Shown here piece after piece: positions 1 to 9,362 of a DNA stretch of 64,000 nt (positions are counted from its first letter, which is position 1; each line of letters starts with the position of its first letter). Origin of the DNA: Formosa algae. GTDB lineage: Bacteria; Bacteroidota; Bacteroidia; Flavobacteriales; Flavobacteriaceae. The notes under the pieces were generated by a model. That model ran no database searches and was not told the DNA's origin. It worked only from the letters and a program-made list of their open reading frames with translations. The stretch covers positions 124,001 through 188,000 of the forward strand of contig NZ_LMAK01000004.1 in assembly GCF_001439665.1 (NCBI RefSeq). Reading direction: 5' to 3'. A program made the translations under genes and the position numbers.

Positions 1-557
1 GTTTTCGTCTCGTACCAAAACCAAAGTAAAATACCAATGCCTATAGGAATTAAAAATAAAAACTGACTTCGTGTTTGTATTAAAACTAACAGTATAGGAA
101 GTGCCATTACAATAGGCTTTACTGTAGATGTGAATATACCCTTTAAAAAAAAGCCAATGGTAAAGAGATATAAGGGATATGCGAGTGCTTCAGATAAAAA
201 GACGTTAGCTAATTTATGATTATAAAGATAGGGAACTAATAAAATAAGATTGAGAAGCATCAACCAAATAACATCTAAATTAGCATGTTTTTTTAATGTT
301 GAAATAAAATAGTGAATAGCAGCGACACCCAATATATACTGAATTATTATGGTGGCTATGCTAAATAACGAACCAAATATAAAGCGTAAAATAGATAAAA
401 ATAAAGGATAAGTTGCAGACCTGTTTATATACATATTTAAATATCCCTCAGAATCGTTGGACATTGTAATTGGTCTGTTTATTACCACGATAAAGCCTAA
501 CAAGAACATAGAAAATATGATGATAAAAAACGATTTTTCAGACAATTTATAGGTCAC
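1..557 (-). CDS. Polytopic membrane protein, GT-C-like (3' part cut by window edge)
   Basis: An open frame of about 185 codons runs off the left edge without a stop, so only the N-terminal part is seen. The product is very hydrophobic with several probable membrane helices. An early loop containing RPITMSNDSEGYL precedes a second helix block (TYPLFLSILRF). An acidic first loop followed by many helices resembles GT-C glycosyltransferases that use polyprenyl-phosphate sugars, and the position beside a polysaccharide locus agrees, but this is inference. The start is taken as GTG at 557-555, because an in-frame TAA lies at 572-570 and no ATG occurs before about residue 17. A TTG four codons downstream is an alternative. 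Confidence 0.5.
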   Translation of the reverse strand, partial: MTYKLSEKSFFIIIFSMFLLGFIVVINRPITMSNDSEGYLNMYINRSATYPLFLSILRFIFGSLFSIATIIIQYILGVAAIHYFISTLKKHANLDVIWLMLLNLILLVPYLYNHKLANVFLSEALAYPLYLFTIGFFLKGIFTSTVKPIVMALPILLVLIQTRSQFLFLIPIGIGILLWFWYETK

Positions 558-880
558 AATGGCTTGTATTTATGGTATTGTAAATATATGGGAAATGTAA
601 AACGTGTAATAGTAAAACGAAGAATTGTTGGTGTTTTTTTCTGAGTGATTTGTGTACTGAAACTCTTTAATTATTTTTAATAAGAACGAATATATTATTT
701 CATCATCGTATTGTCTATGATTTAAATACTGCATTGTAAGTGTAAATAGGATAAAACTCAACACTAAATATTTATATTCGTAGCAAAATCAATATTCACA
801 ATTAAAAGTTATAAAGTCTTAACTTATTTTAAACCTGAACGTATCTAGGTGATAGAAGTTAATGCTAACCATTTTATGTT
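558..880. other. Intergenic region between divergent genes
   Basis: This 323-bp AT-rich stretch separates the leftward membrane protein from the rightward acyltransferase gene. It should contain both promoters. A box TATATTCG near 772-779 on the plus strand resembles the Bacteroidota -7 consensus but is not exact. A 64-codon minus-strand frame here (764 to 570) ends at the TAA directly before the membrane gene; it is lysine-, asparagine- and tyrosine-rich and looks non-coding. I see no RNA gene or repeat. Confidence 0.4.
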
Positions 881-2329
881 ATGCTATTCAATTCGTTAGA
901 TTTTGCAGTCTTTTTACCGATAGTTTTTATACTCTATTGGTTTGTGTGCAATAAGACCTTGAGAATACAGAATGTATTAATTGTAGCCGCAAGTTATTTT
1001 TTTTATGGTTGGTGGGATTGGCGTTTTTTATCGCTTATATTTTTTAGTACAACGGTCGATTACTCTATTGGTTTAGCTCTTCATAAAACAGAAAATCCGT
1101 TTAAACGTAAACAGTTGCTTTGGGTCAGTATTGTTGTTAACCTTGGTTTACTCGGGGTTTTTAAATACTATAATTTCTTTTTAGAAAATCTCGTTAATGC
1201 ATTTTCGTTGTTCGGAAGTGATATTGGTTTCACTACTTTACATATTATTTTACCTGTTGGAATCAGTTTTTACACCTTCCAAACTTTAAGTTACACTATT
1301 GATATTTATAGAAAACAGCTAGAGCCAACAACACACTTTATCAGTTTTATGGCGTTTGTGAGTTTCTTTCCGCAGTTGGTCGCCGGACCTATAGAACGCG
1401 CTAAAAAATTATTACCTCAATTTGAAAGTAAGCGGACTTTCAATTTTGATAACGCCAAAGACGGTTTGAAACAAACACTTTGGGGACTCTTTAAAAAAAT
1501 GGTTATTGCAGATAATTGCGCGCTTTTTGTCGATGAGTTTTTTGGAAATCACCAAGCCTATTCAGGAAGTACGTTGTTAATTGGTGCTTTCTTTTTTACT
1601 ATTCAAATTTATTGCGATTTTTCGGGATATTCAGATATTGCGATCGGAGTATCGAGGTTGTTTGGTTTTAATTTATCTAAGAATTTTGCTTTCCCATATT
1701 TTGCTAAAAATATAGCAGAATTTTGGCGACGTTGGCACATCTCGTTAACCACGTGGTTTAGGGATTATGTGTATATTCCGCTTGGTGGAAATCAAGGAAA
1801 TAAAGCTTTTCAAATAAGAAATACCATATTGCTTTTTGTGTTAATAGGGTTTTGGCATGGTGCCGCATGGAAATTTATAGTATATGGTCTTATTAATGCC
1901 TTGTATTTTTTGCCTCTAATTATATGGCGACGTAAACCGACAGATAAAAAATCAGCGCAATCCAATCATCTTATTCCAAGTAAAAGTGAGCTGATTGGTA
2001 TTATAAAAACCTTTACATTTTTAGTTTTAGTACGTGTGTTTTTTAGAGCAGACAATTTACATATTGCAGTAAGTTATCTGAGTACAATTTTTTCGGCATC
2101 GTTGTTTACGGTACCCCAATTTGCAAACAGAACAGATGCCATCGTGGTTTTTATATTCATACTAATATTTACAAGTATTGAATGGCTTGGTAAAACAAAC
2201 GCATATGCAATAGAACACTTAGGAAATACTTGGAAACGTGCATTTAGATGGGGGTTTTATTACGTTTTAATATTCTGTATTTTTTATTTTTATGCGAAGC
2301 CACAACAATTTATTTATTTCCAATTCTAG
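881..2329 (+). CDS. MBOAT family O-acyltransferase (AlgI-like)
   Basis: This is a membrane-bound O-acyltransferase that probably moves acyl groups from the cytoplasm onto a surface or secreted polysaccharide. The N-terminus MLFNSLDFAVFLPIVF is typical of the AlgI branch, and the 482-residue length is normal. Motifs seen are YCDFSGYSDIAIG (about residues 244-256), FWRRWHISL (281-289) and FWHGAAW (325-331). The last contains the family's catalytic His, near residue 326. About ten hydrophobic segments are visible. The next gene, an SGNH-like protein, starts on the base after this stop; MBOAT plus SGNH pairs usually act together in polysaccharide acetylation. The substrate cannot be read from the sequence. 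Confidence 0.9.
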   Translation: MLFNSLDFAVFLPIVFILYWFVCNKTLRIQNVLIVAASYFFYGWWDWRFLSLIFFSTTVDYSIGLALHKTENPFKRKQLLWVSIVVNLGLLGVFKYYNFFLENLVNAFSLFGSDIGFTTLHIILPVGISFYTFQTLSYTIDIYRKQLEPTTHFISFMAFVSFFPQLVAGPIERAKKLLPQFESKRTFNFDNAKDGLKQTLWGLFKKMVIADNCALFVDEFFGNHQAYSGSTLLIGAFFFTIQIYCDFSGYSDIAIGVSRLFGFNLSKNFAFPYFAKNIAEFWRRWHISLTTWFRDYVYIPLGGNQGNKAFQIRNTILLFVLIGFWHGAAWKFIVYGLINALYFLPLIIWRRKPTDKKSAQSNHLIPSKSELIGIIKTFTFLVLVRVFFRADNLHIAVSYLSTIFSASLFTVPQFANRTDAIVVFIFILIFTSIEWLGKTNAYAIEHLGNTWKRAFRWGFYYVLIFCIFYFYAKPQQFIYFQF

Positions 2330-3238
2330 ATGAAAAAATTCCTAAAACTATTCTTATTTTTCTGTGTGCCTGTTTTGGTTTTGGGGTGTACTATGGAATA
2401 TTTGTTACGACATATTCCTAATGAATTTCAAATAAAATCAGATTATTTAAAGACGAATACAGCAGACATAAAAACACTTTTGGTTGGAAGTTCCCATATT
2501 CTATATGGAATCAATCCAGAGTTTTTAACCGAAAAAGCACTTAACTATGGAAATATATCTCAGACTATTGATATAGATTACGATATCATTCATCAATATA
2601 TAAATGAATTACCTGCCTTAGAAACCGTAGTTTTAAGATTGTCTTATACCACACTTTTCGAACAATTAAAAACCGGAGATGAAAGCTGGCGGATTAAAAA
2701 TTATGCTATCTATACAGGTGTAAATGTAGATGCCGATATAAAACATCATTTTGAAATATTTAGTGTTAAATTCAAGAATAATTTAGAACGCTTGTACACT
2801 TATTACATTCTAAAAGAAACTCCAGACTATGTAAATCCATCGGGTTGGGGAACACATAAAGCAGTACACAGTGTCGCAAGATTAGAAACTTTAGGTGAGC
2901 TTATAGCTAAGAAACATACAGCGTCACATGATGATTTATATGTCGAAAATCTGGGTTATCTCAAGAAAATTGTAAGCGAATGCAAGGAAAAAAATATTGA
3001 TTTGTTGTTAGTTACGCTACCTGCTTATGGTAGTTACGTAAATAACTTAGACAGTTTACAATGGAAAAGGACATTAGATAGCGGAAATTTAATGGATAAA
3101 ACTTATGAAAATTGTGTCTATTTTAATGTTTTAAATACTGAACGTTTTGGGAAACAGTATTTTATCGACGTAGACCATTTAAATGTAGCAGGCGCTGAAA
3201 AATTTTCGAAAATAATTGATAGTTTACTTACACAATAA
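2330..3238 (+). CDS. SGNH/GDSL-like hydrolase, MBOAT partner
   Basis: A 302-residue extracytoplasmic protein with an N-terminal hydrophobic anchor (residues 4-18), which could be a signal anchor or a weak lipobox ending VLGC. GSSH at residues 53-56 fits the SGNH block I nucleophile, and DVDHLN near residue 280 fits the C-terminal Asp-x-x-His pair. Known relatives (AlgJ/AlgX, DltD, PatB-like proteins) take the acyl group exported by an MBOAT protein and place it on a polymer outside the membrane. The ATG abuts the upstream TAG, so the two genes are almost certainly co-translated. The hydrolase-fold assignment is inferred from these motifs. Confidence 0.65.
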   Translation: MKKFLKLFLFFCVPVLVLGCTMEYLLRHIPNEFQIKSDYLKTNTADIKTLLVGSSHILYGINPEFLTEKALNYGNISQTIDIDYDIIHQYINELPALETVVLRLSYTTLFEQLKTGDESWRIKNYAIYTGVNVDADIKHHFEIFSVKFKNNLERLYTYYILKETPDYVNPSGWGTHKAVHSVARLETLGELIAKKHTASHDDLYVENLGYLKKIVSECKEKNIDLLLVTLPAYGSYVNNLDSLQWKRTLDSGNLMDKTYENCVYFNVLNTERFGKQYFIDVDHLNVAGAEKFSKIIDSLLTQ

Positions 3239-3254
3239 AATGTATTTTTAAATA

Positions 3255-4232
3255 ATGAATCAGTTTAAAGTAGAGCGCTATAACGATACCCATTTTGAGC
3301 TTTGGAACACTTTTGTGTCTAAAACCAAAAATGGAACGTTTTTATTTCATAGAGATTTTATGGAGTATCATAAAGATCGTTTTAAAGATTACTCTTTATT
3401 GGTGTTTAAAAAGAATAGATTGATTGCGCTTTTACCTGCCAATGTTAAAGATAATGTGTTGTATTCACATCAGGGTTTAACTTATGGCGGATTGTTAATT
3501 GAACCTGCTACTAAATTTCAAATGGTTTTCGATTGTTTTAAAACCATCATGCATTGGTTGTCTGTAGCAGGTATTAGTACTTTTAATTTAAAAGTGTTGC
3601 CCGCTATATATTCGCCTGTTCCAAACGACGAGTTATTGTACCTTATGTTTGCAATGAATGCTAATTTATACCGAAGAGATTCTTTAGCAGTTATTAATTT
3701 ACAGTCGCCAGTGGCGTTTTCAAAAAGTAGATTGGAAGGTTGTAAACGTGCCGAAAAACATAAACTAATTATTAAAGAAGAGCATACCTTTGACGCTTTT
3801 TGGAACACTATTTTAATTCCTAATTTATCAAATAAACATAAAGCTTCACCTGTACACAGTTTAGAAGAAATAACATATCTTAAATCTAAATTTCCTGAAA
3901 ACATACGTCAGTTTAATGTTTATCACGACGATCAACTTGTGGCAGGAACCACGGTTTTTGTTACAGATTATGTTGCACATTCACAATATATTTCGGGGAA
4001 TGCGTCTAAAAATGAATTAGGGAGTTTAGATGTTCTACATGCGCATTTAATTCAAAATGTATTTAATAAACAGTTGTATTTTGATTTTGGAACATCGAAT
4101 GAGAATGCTGGAAAACAAATTAATACAGGGCTGCAATTCTGGAAAGAAGGTTTTGGGGCACGAACAGGTGTACAAGACTTCTATAGTTTAGAAACAAAGC
4201 AATACAAAGCTTTAGAATCTGTTTTAATATGA
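3255..4232 (+). CDS. GNAT/FemAB-like acyltransferase of the polysaccharide locus
   Basis: This 325-residue soluble protein resembles FemAB-type proteins, which are tandem GNAT domains. The features are an N-terminal half ending around LTYGGLLI, a central region rich in Lys and His ([14 protein letters not shown]), and a C-terminal half with [18 protein letters not shown] and [10 protein letters not shown]. Relatives use acyl-CoA or aminoacyl donors to acylate amino groups. Its stop overlaps the start of the following sugar aminotransferase gene (ATGA, 4229-4232), so a role in acylating the amino sugar made next door is plausible. No left-handed beta-helix (hexapeptide) acetyltransferase, the usual FdtC type, is seen nearby. 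The substrate is unknown. Confidence 0.6.
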   Translation: MNQFKVERYNDTHFELWNTFVSKTKNGTFLFHRDFMEYHKDRFKDYSLLVFKKNRLIALLPANVKDNVLYSHQGLTYGGLLIEPATKFQMVFDCFKTIMHWLSVAGISTFNLKVLPAIYSPVPNDELLYLMFAMNANLYRRDSLAVINLQSPVAFSKSRLEGCKRAEKHKLIIKEEHTFDAFWNTILIPNLSNKHKASPVHSLEEITYLKSKFPENIRQFNVYHDDQLVAGTTVFVTDYVAHSQYISGNASKNELGSLDVLHAHLIQNVFNKQLYFDFGTSNENAGKQINTGLQFWKEGFGARTGVQDFYSLETKQYKALESVLI

Positions 4233-5329
4233 TTAAATTTTTAGACTTACATAAAATAAACGCACGTTTTCATCCGGAGTTTCAGACTAGATTTCAGCAG
4301 TTTTTGGATTCTGGATATTATATTTTAGGAAAAGGAGTGTCGACTTTTGAAGAAGAGTTTTCTGCCTTTTGTGGCACTAAGTATGCAGTTGGTGTTGGTA
4401 ATGGCTTAGATGCAATTACACTTATATTAAAAGGTTATATAGCTTTAGGGAAACTGCAAGAAAACGATGAAGTGTTGGTGCCTGCGAATACATATATTGC
4501 TAGCGTGCTAGGCATTCTTCAAGCAGGATTACAACCAGTTTTGGTAGAGCCAGATTTAGATACCTATAATATATGTGTTTCCGATTTAAATACAAAAATA
4601 ACAACAAAAACCAAAGCCGTTTTAGTGGTGCATTTATATGGTCAATTGGCCAATATGGATGCTGTACAACATGTCGCTAATCAGCATAATTTATTAATTA
4701 TAGAAGATGCCGCTCAAGCTCACGGCGCAGTATATAAAGATGGCAGAACGGCTGGGAATTTAGGAGACGCTGCAGCATTTAGTTTTTATCCGAGTAAAAA
4801 TTTAGGAGCTTTAGGAGATGGAGGTGCGGTTACTACAAACCATTTAGACTTAGCGAATACCATTAAAAAGCTCCGTAATTACGGTACAAAATCTAAATAT
4901 GTAAATGAACTTGCTGGATGTAATTCCAGATTAGACGAAATACAGGCTTTATTTTTAAGTGTTAAATTACACCAACTCAATGCAGATAATGACGTTCGTC
5001 GAAAAATTGCAAATCGGTACCTATCAAATATTGAAAATAATAAAATAATATTACCTTTATACACAGGGTCTAAGTCACATGTGTTTCATTTATTTGTTGT
5101 GAGAGTAAACAATAGAGACAATTTTACATCCTATTTGCTTAAACATCAAATAGAAACTCTAAATCATTATCCTATCCCTCCACATAAACAAGAAGCTTTA
5201 TTAGGTTTTAATCATTTAAAGCTCCCAATAACAGAGCAAATCCATAATACAATTGTAAGTTTGCCCATAAGTCCGGTTATGAAAACACATGAAGTGGATT
5301 ATTTAATTAATGTCTTAAACGCTTATTAA
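4229..5329 (+). CDS. DegT/DnrJ/EryC1/StrS sugar aminotransferase (FdtB/QdtB-like)
   Basis: A PLP-dependent aminotransferase of 366 residues, the usual family length. The PLP-binding Asp lies in [11 protein letters not shown] (about residues 157-167), and the Schiff-base Lys is K190 in [16 protein letters not shown]. Such enzymes transfer an amino group from glutamate to a nucleotide-linked keto-sugar. With an FdtA-type 3,4-ketoisomerase gene 3.6 kb downstream, the likely product is dTDP-3-amino-3,6-dideoxyhexose (Fuc3N or Qui3N). Which isomer is made cannot be told. The ATG overlaps the stop of the upstream acyltransferase, and the flippase gene follows immediately. Confidence 0.85.
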   Translation: MIKFLDLHKINARFHPEFQTRFQQFLDSGYYILGKGVSTFEEEFSAFCGTKYAVGVGNGLDAITLILKGYIALGKLQENDEVLVPANTYIASVLGILQAGLQPVLVEPDLDTYNICVSDLNTKITTKTKAVLVVHLYGQLANMDAVQHVANQHNLLIIEDAAQAHGAVYKDGRTAGNLGDAAAFSFYPSKNLGALGDGGAVTTNHLDLANTIKKLRNYGTKSKYVNELAGCNSRLDEIQALFLSVKLHQLNADNDVRRKIANRYLSNIENNKIILPLYTGSKSHVFHLFVVRVNNRDNFTSYLLKHQIETLNHYPIPPHKQEALLGFNHLKLPITEQIHNTIVSLPISPVMKTHEVDYLINVLNAY

Positions 5330-6673
5330 TTGAGAAAATTAATAGATTACATAAATAATAATGTTTTAATTAAAGTTGCCTCTTTAAATTCGGCATCTGT
5401 GATTACAAAAATCGTGACCGGATTCTTAACGTCCAAAGCGATTGCCATTTTTATTGGTGCAGAAGGTTTGGCTTTAATTGGAAATTTAAGAAACTTAGTG
5501 AGTTCTATGCAAGCCTTTGCTGTTTTAGGCATGTATAATGGTATTGTAAAGTATATTGCAGAATTTAAAAATAATACAGTAGAGCTTAGTAAAACCTTAT
5601 CCACAGCTTTTTATCTGGGTTTTATTTCAACTATAATAGTCGCATTTCTTTGTTATTTTAATGCCGAGTATATAAATACACTCATTTTTCCCACGTATAA
5701 CGATTACGCTTATGTAATTCGGATTATGGCAATTGCTCTTCCGTTTTACTCTATGAATATGTTTGCGTTTTCTATAATGAACGGGTTTTCTAAATATAAA
5801 ATGCTGCTAATAATTAATATTATTGGTCAGATTTTAGGCGCTTCAATTACCTTAATTTTAATTTACCAAAACAGAATAGATGGGGCATTAATATCTATTG
5901 TGATTGCAGAATCTATTATATTTTTAATCACATTGGTAGGTGTTGTTAATCAGCGTAGTTTAATTCCTTTAATTCGTTCCAGTCAGGTTAATTTTACCAA
6001 TATTAAAAATCTGAGTTCGTATTCTATAATGGCGCTCTTTTCGGCTTTAATACTACCGCTAGTAGCTATTTCTATTCGGACGTACATTATCGATAATATA
6101 GGGTATAAAGATGCTGGATTTTGGGAGGCGATGACTAGGATTTCAAAATATTATTTAATGTTTGTGAGCTCGTTAATGTCACTTTATATTTTACCTCGTT
6201 TTTCTGAAATTGACAATAATAAAGAGTTTAGAGAAGAGGTTTTTGGATTCTATAAAACAATTATTCCTGTCTTTGGATTAGGACTATTGGTTATCTTTTT
6301 ACTCCGAAGATTTATTGTGGCTATTGTCTTTACAGATGAGTTTAAACCTGTAGAAGATCTTTTCTTATGGCAGCTTTTAGGAGATTTTATAAAAGTGCTT
6401 TCTATCGTGATTTCTTATCAGTTTTTAGCTAAAAAAATGTTTTGGCATTATATTATTACTGAAGCATTTTCTGTAATGATATTGTATTTAACAAGTATTT
6501 ATTTCATCGATTTATACGGTGTTAAAGGAGCTACAATTGCGCACTTTGTTACCTATGTGATGTATTATGGTATTATACTGCTTATTTTTAGTTCGTCTTT
6601 ATTTGGTGTAATAGGAGAAACAGAAATACTTAAAGACAAATATGAAGATGACGAAAATGAAGAAGAAGATTAA
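5330..6673 (+). CDS. wzx: Wzx-type polysaccharide flippase (WzxE-like)
   Basis: An integral membrane protein of 447 residues with 12 or more hydrophobic segments, fitting the MATE/MOP-superfamily O-antigen translocases that flip undecaprenyl-diphosphate-linked repeat units. The N-terminal stretch with TGFLTSKAIAIFIGAEG and LIGNLRNL is typical of the WzxE branch. The start is TTG at 5330, directly after the upstream TAA; no ATG lies nearby. The C-terminus is highly acidic (DEDDENEEED-like). The stop overlaps by 4 bp the stop of the convergent glycosyltransferase gene, so there is no room for a dedicated terminator between them. Confidence 0.85.
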   Translation: MRKLIDYINNNVLIKVASLNSASVITKIVTGFLTSKAIAIFIGAEGLALIGNLRNLVSSMQAFAVLGMYNGIVKYIAEFKNNTVELSKTLSTAFYLGFISTIIVAFLCYFNAEYINTLIFPTYNDYAYVIRIMAIALPFYSMNMFAFSIMNGFSKYKMLLIINIIGQILGASITLILIYQNRIDGALISIVIAESIIFLITLVGVVNQRSLIPLIRSSQVNFTNIKNLSSYSIMALFSALILPLVAISIRTYIIDNIGYKDAGFWEAMTRISKYYLMFVSSLMSLYILPRFSEIDNNKEFREEVFGFYKTIIPVFGLGLLVIFLLRRFIVAIVFTDEFKPVEDLFLWQLLGDFIKVLSIVISYQFLAKKMFWHYIITEAFSVMILYLTSIYFIDLYGVKGATIAHFVTYVMYYGIILLIFSSSLFGVIGETEILKDKYEDDENEEED

Positions 6674-7818
6674 GCGTTTTTAACTTTTGTCCATAAGTCT
6701 AAATAATGTTTAGCAGAATCTATATAATAATGTTCAGATTCTATAAAACGGCGTGCGTTTTTAGATATTGTTTCTATGGTTTTTGGATTTAAAATAAGCC
6801 ATTCTAAAGTTTTAACTAAGTATTCTACATTCGGTAATGCATTAATCGCAACGGTGTTTTCTTTAACATTATAATAGCTTAACCAGTCTTGTTCGGCACC
6901 CGTAAATACCACTTTTCCTTTTGCCATAGCTTCTAGAGCATTAAACCCTTGGTCGTAGGCATAAACCTGATCTAATACAATATGTGCCTTATTAAAAGTG
7001 TTTATGTATTCGTGATATGGTAGGTTTGTAACAGTTAGGATTTCAACTTTGTCTGGATGTTTCTTTTGAATAATTTCTAAAGCCTCAGTAAAGAAATTAT
7101 TTCCTTTTTTGTAATATTTAGATGCATTTACACCATGAAATATTACAATTTTATTAGAAGAATCGACTTCAGAATATTTTAATGTGTCGGTATTGATAGG
7201 GTTAGGGGCAAGCCCTAAGTATTTCGGATTATGTTCTAGCGGAATATGGTAATCTAAATCTGATGCAATTATGCCTTTTACATTTTTGTAGATGTACTGA
7301 TGTAAATCTTTGTATGCTTTTGTAGAAAATTTTAAGGCGTAATAGTATGATTTTTTTGATTCTCTATTTTCAAAATATGGAGTTAAAATAGAATATTTAA
7401 ACTTTTTGTTTAAGGCGTAATTTACACTGGTGTAATCGGTGCCACAGGATAATAAAAAGACATTTTTGTTGTGGCTAAAAATATATTCTAATAATTTTTT
7501 TTCTACTTTAGGAATGGTTTTAAAAGCATTTTCGTTAATCAGCTGTACCACATCGTAATGGGTTAGCTGTGATGTATAAGATTGGAATTGCTTTTGTATA
7601 TTACGTGAAACAAGGTCTAATTTAAAAAGTTTAAAGATTACCTGTTTTAAAAATTTAGAACGTCCTGTTTGATAGTACTCTTGTAATTTTATATCGACCG
7701 GATAATCTTTAAAATCATCTCCAAATCCAATTATAGTAACATGATGGCCTAATTTTTCTAAACCTTCCTTTAAAGAATTATGAAGTCGGCTGTATTCCCC
7801 TATTAATAAGATTTTCAT
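6670..7818 (-). CDS. Glycosyltransferase, GT4-like
   Basis: A 382-residue cytoplasmic glycosyltransferase with a GT-B layout. The N-terminus MKILLIGEYSRLHNSL carries the first Rossmann strand and a loop contacting the acceptor. A C-terminal donor-binding block QGFNALEAMAKGKVVFTG includes the conserved Glu followed by a hydrophobic stretch. The gene is transcribed opposite to its neighbours and shares 4 bp with the end of the flippase gene. It probably adds one sugar to the lipid-linked repeat unit; donor and linkage are not predictable. Its start lies 33 bp from the divergent glycosyltransferase gene. Confidence 0.8.
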   Translation of the reverse strand: MKILLIGEYSRLHNSLKEGLEKLGHHVTIIGFGDDFKDYPVDIKLQEYYQTGRSKFLKQVIFKLFKLDLVSRNIQKQFQSYTSQLTHYDVVQLINENAFKTIPKVEKKLLEYIFSHNKNVFLLSCGTDYTSVNYALNKKFKYSILTPYFENRESKKSYYYALKFSTKAYKDLHQYIYKNVKGIIASDLDYHIPLEHNPKYLGLAPNPINTDTLKYSEVDSSNKIVIFHGVNASKYYKKGNNFFTEALEIIQKKHPDKVEILTVTNLPYHEYINTFNKAHIVLDQVYAYDQGFNALEAMAKGKVVFTGAEQDWLSYYNVKENTVAINALPNVEYLVKTLEWLILNPKTIETISKNARRFIESEHYYIDSAKHYLDLWTKVKNA

Positions 7819-7822
7819 TTAG

Positions 7823-7830
7823 TATATTTG
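7823..7830 (+). promoter_or_regulatory. Bacteroidota -7 promoter box (TATATTTG)
   Basis: TATATTTG matches the Bacteroidota -7 consensus TAnnTTTG. It sits 22 bp before the TTG start of the rightward glycosyltransferase gene. It supports a separate promoter for that gene and thus its 7852 start. No clear -33 TTG was found at the usual distance. Confidence 0.5.
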
Positions 7831-7851
7831 ATCGATTTAAACCATTAAGTA

Positions 7852-8967
7852 TTGCAAAGTAACAATAAAAAGATTTGTATTGTGGCATCCTCTTTAGGAA
7901 AAGGTGGAGCAGAACGTTCGTCGGCTCAATTGTCGATTATGTTACAGAATTTGGGTTACGACGTCCATGTTGTAATTGTTTTAAATCACGTTGATTTTGA
8001 ATTTAAAGGTACACTTTTAAACTTAGGTGTTTTAAAAGATAAGGATGATTCTTCTTTAGGGAGGTTGCAGCGCTTACAAGTTTTTAGAAGGTATTTAAAA
8101 ACACATAGTTTCGATCTTATTATAGACGGAAGATCTCGGGTGGAAGCACTTCGAGAATTTTTAATATCTAAATGGGTCTATGCCGGAATTCCTGTAGTTT
8201 ATGTGCTACATTGTTACCAGATTTCTAAAGCCTTTACGCCTTATGCGTGGTTAAATTCTTATTTATATAAAAATGAACATATGGTTGCCGTGTCAGAATC
8301 TGCAGCAAAACATTGTAAAAAAGTATTAGGATTACATCATGTGCAATATATATACAATGGCTTTGATTTTGAAACGCTAAATTTAAATGCAAATGCATTA
8401 CAAGAAAACAATTTAGGTATTGAAAATTATATTATATTCTTTGGAAGAATTCATGAGGAACCTAAAAATTTGAAATTATTATTAAATGCTTACAAACAAT
8501 CTATTTTAATAGCAAAAAATGTAAAGTTATTAATAGTTGGAGATGGTCCTGATTTAAAAAGCATTCAAGATTATGTAGTGAAATTAAATTTGATAGATCA
8601 CGTCATATTTAAAGGCTTTACAATAAATCCCTATCCTTATGTGAAGTATGCACGTTTCACCATGTTAACAAGTAGGCATGAGGGGTTTCCAATGGTTATT
8701 CCTGAAGCATTAGGATTGGGAACACCTGTAATATCTGTCGACTGTAAATCTGGGCCAAGTGAAGTTATTACAACTGGTGAAAATGGGTTGTTAGTCGAGA
8801 ACTTTAATGTTAAGGCAATATCTCAAGCAATGAATAGTTTAATTTTAGATGAAACTTTATACCAAACCTGTAAATCTAATGCAAAAGAAAGTGTAGCACG
8901 ATTTTCGGTTAAAAACATAACAAACGATTGGAAACAACTACTAGACAAAATATTATTTCAACAGTAA
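7852..8967 (+). CDS. Glycosyltransferase, GT4 family
   Basis: A retaining GT-B glycosyltransferase of 371 residues. The N-terminal SSLGKGGAERS loop is the classic GT4 acceptor-side motif. The C-terminal half carries IIFFGRIHEEPKN, LLIVGDGPDLKSI and TSRHEGFPMVIPEALGLG; the last is the E-x7-E nucleotide-sugar block. The start is TTG at 7852, since no ATG or GTG gives a complete first Rossmann strand, and a -7 box lies 22 bp upstream. The 3' end overlaps the next gene's proposed start by 40 bp. It is a likely repeat-unit assembly enzyme. Confidence 0.85.
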   Translation: MQSNNKKICIVASSLGKGGAERSSAQLSIMLQNLGYDVHVVIVLNHVDFEFKGTLLNLGVLKDKDDSSLGRLQRLQVFRRYLKTHSFDLIIDGRSRVEALREFLISKWVYAGIPVVYVLHCYQISKAFTPYAWLNSYLYKNEHMVAVSESAAKHCKKVLGLHHVQYIYNGFDFETLNLNANALQENNLGIENYIIFFGRIHEEPKNLKLLLNAYKQSILIAKNVKLLIVGDGPDLKSIQDYVVKLNLIDHVIFKGFTINPYPYVKYARFTMLTSRHEGFPMVIPEALGLGTPVISVDCKSGPSEVITTGENGLLVENFNVKAISQAMNSLILDETLYQTCKSNAKESVARFSVKNITNDWKQLLDKILFQQ

Positions 8968-9362
8968 ACGATTTACAGCGCATAGAAATTCCAAAGATTA
9001 AAGATGCACGCGGAAATCTGGCTGTTATTGAAAAAGAATGTATTCCGTTTGAGATTAAGCGCGTTTACTACCTCTACGATGTGCCCAGTGATGCCTTTAG
9101 AGGTGGTCATGCTCATAAGACGTTATATCAGTTTTTAATTCCCGTTAGTGGGAGTTTTGAAGTTCGAGTTAAAGACGGTTGTAATGAGCGTTTAATTACC
9201 ATGAATAAACCAGACAAAGGCTTATTAATAGTACCAGGTATTTGGCGTGAAATTGAAAATTTTTCGTCTGGATCAGTTTGTTTGGTGCTAGCTTCAGCAG
9301 AATTTAATGAAGATGATTATATCAGGGATTTTGAAGATTATTTGTCTTTTAAAGGCATATAA
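8928..9362 (+). CDS. fdtA: dTDP-6-deoxy-hexose 3,4-ketoisomerase (FdtA/QdtA, WxcM-like)
   Basis: A 144-residue RmlC-like cupin that converts dTDP-4-keto-6-deoxyglucose to the 3-keto isomer, the step before 3-amination. Seen are DARGNLAVIEKE, the VYYLYDVPS strand, the conserved RGGHAHK motif (its His pair near residues 61 and 63 carries the isomerase chemistry in FdtA) and VPGIWREIENFS. Homologues usually begin close to TVNDLQ-like sequence, so the TTG at 8928, which overlaps the preceding gene by 40 bp, is uncertain. No ATG or GTG exists nearer. The RmlA/RmlB enzymes that make its substrate are not in the window. The 3' end overlaps the convergent GT2 gene by 25 bp. Confidence 0.88.
   Translation: METTTRQNIISTVNDLQRIEIPKIKDARGNLAVIEKECIPFEIKRVYYLYDVPSDAFRGGHAHKTLYQFLIPVSGSFEVRVKDGCNERLITMNKPDKGLLIVPGIWREIENFSSGSVCLVLASAEFNEDDYIRDFEDYLSFKGI

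Noticed and set aside
570-764. 64-codon minus-strand frame directly before the truncated membrane gene
   Set aside because: Composition is AT-driven (Asn, Lys, Tyr, Ile), it has no motif, and its TAA separates it from the real gene. No promoter box was seen before it.
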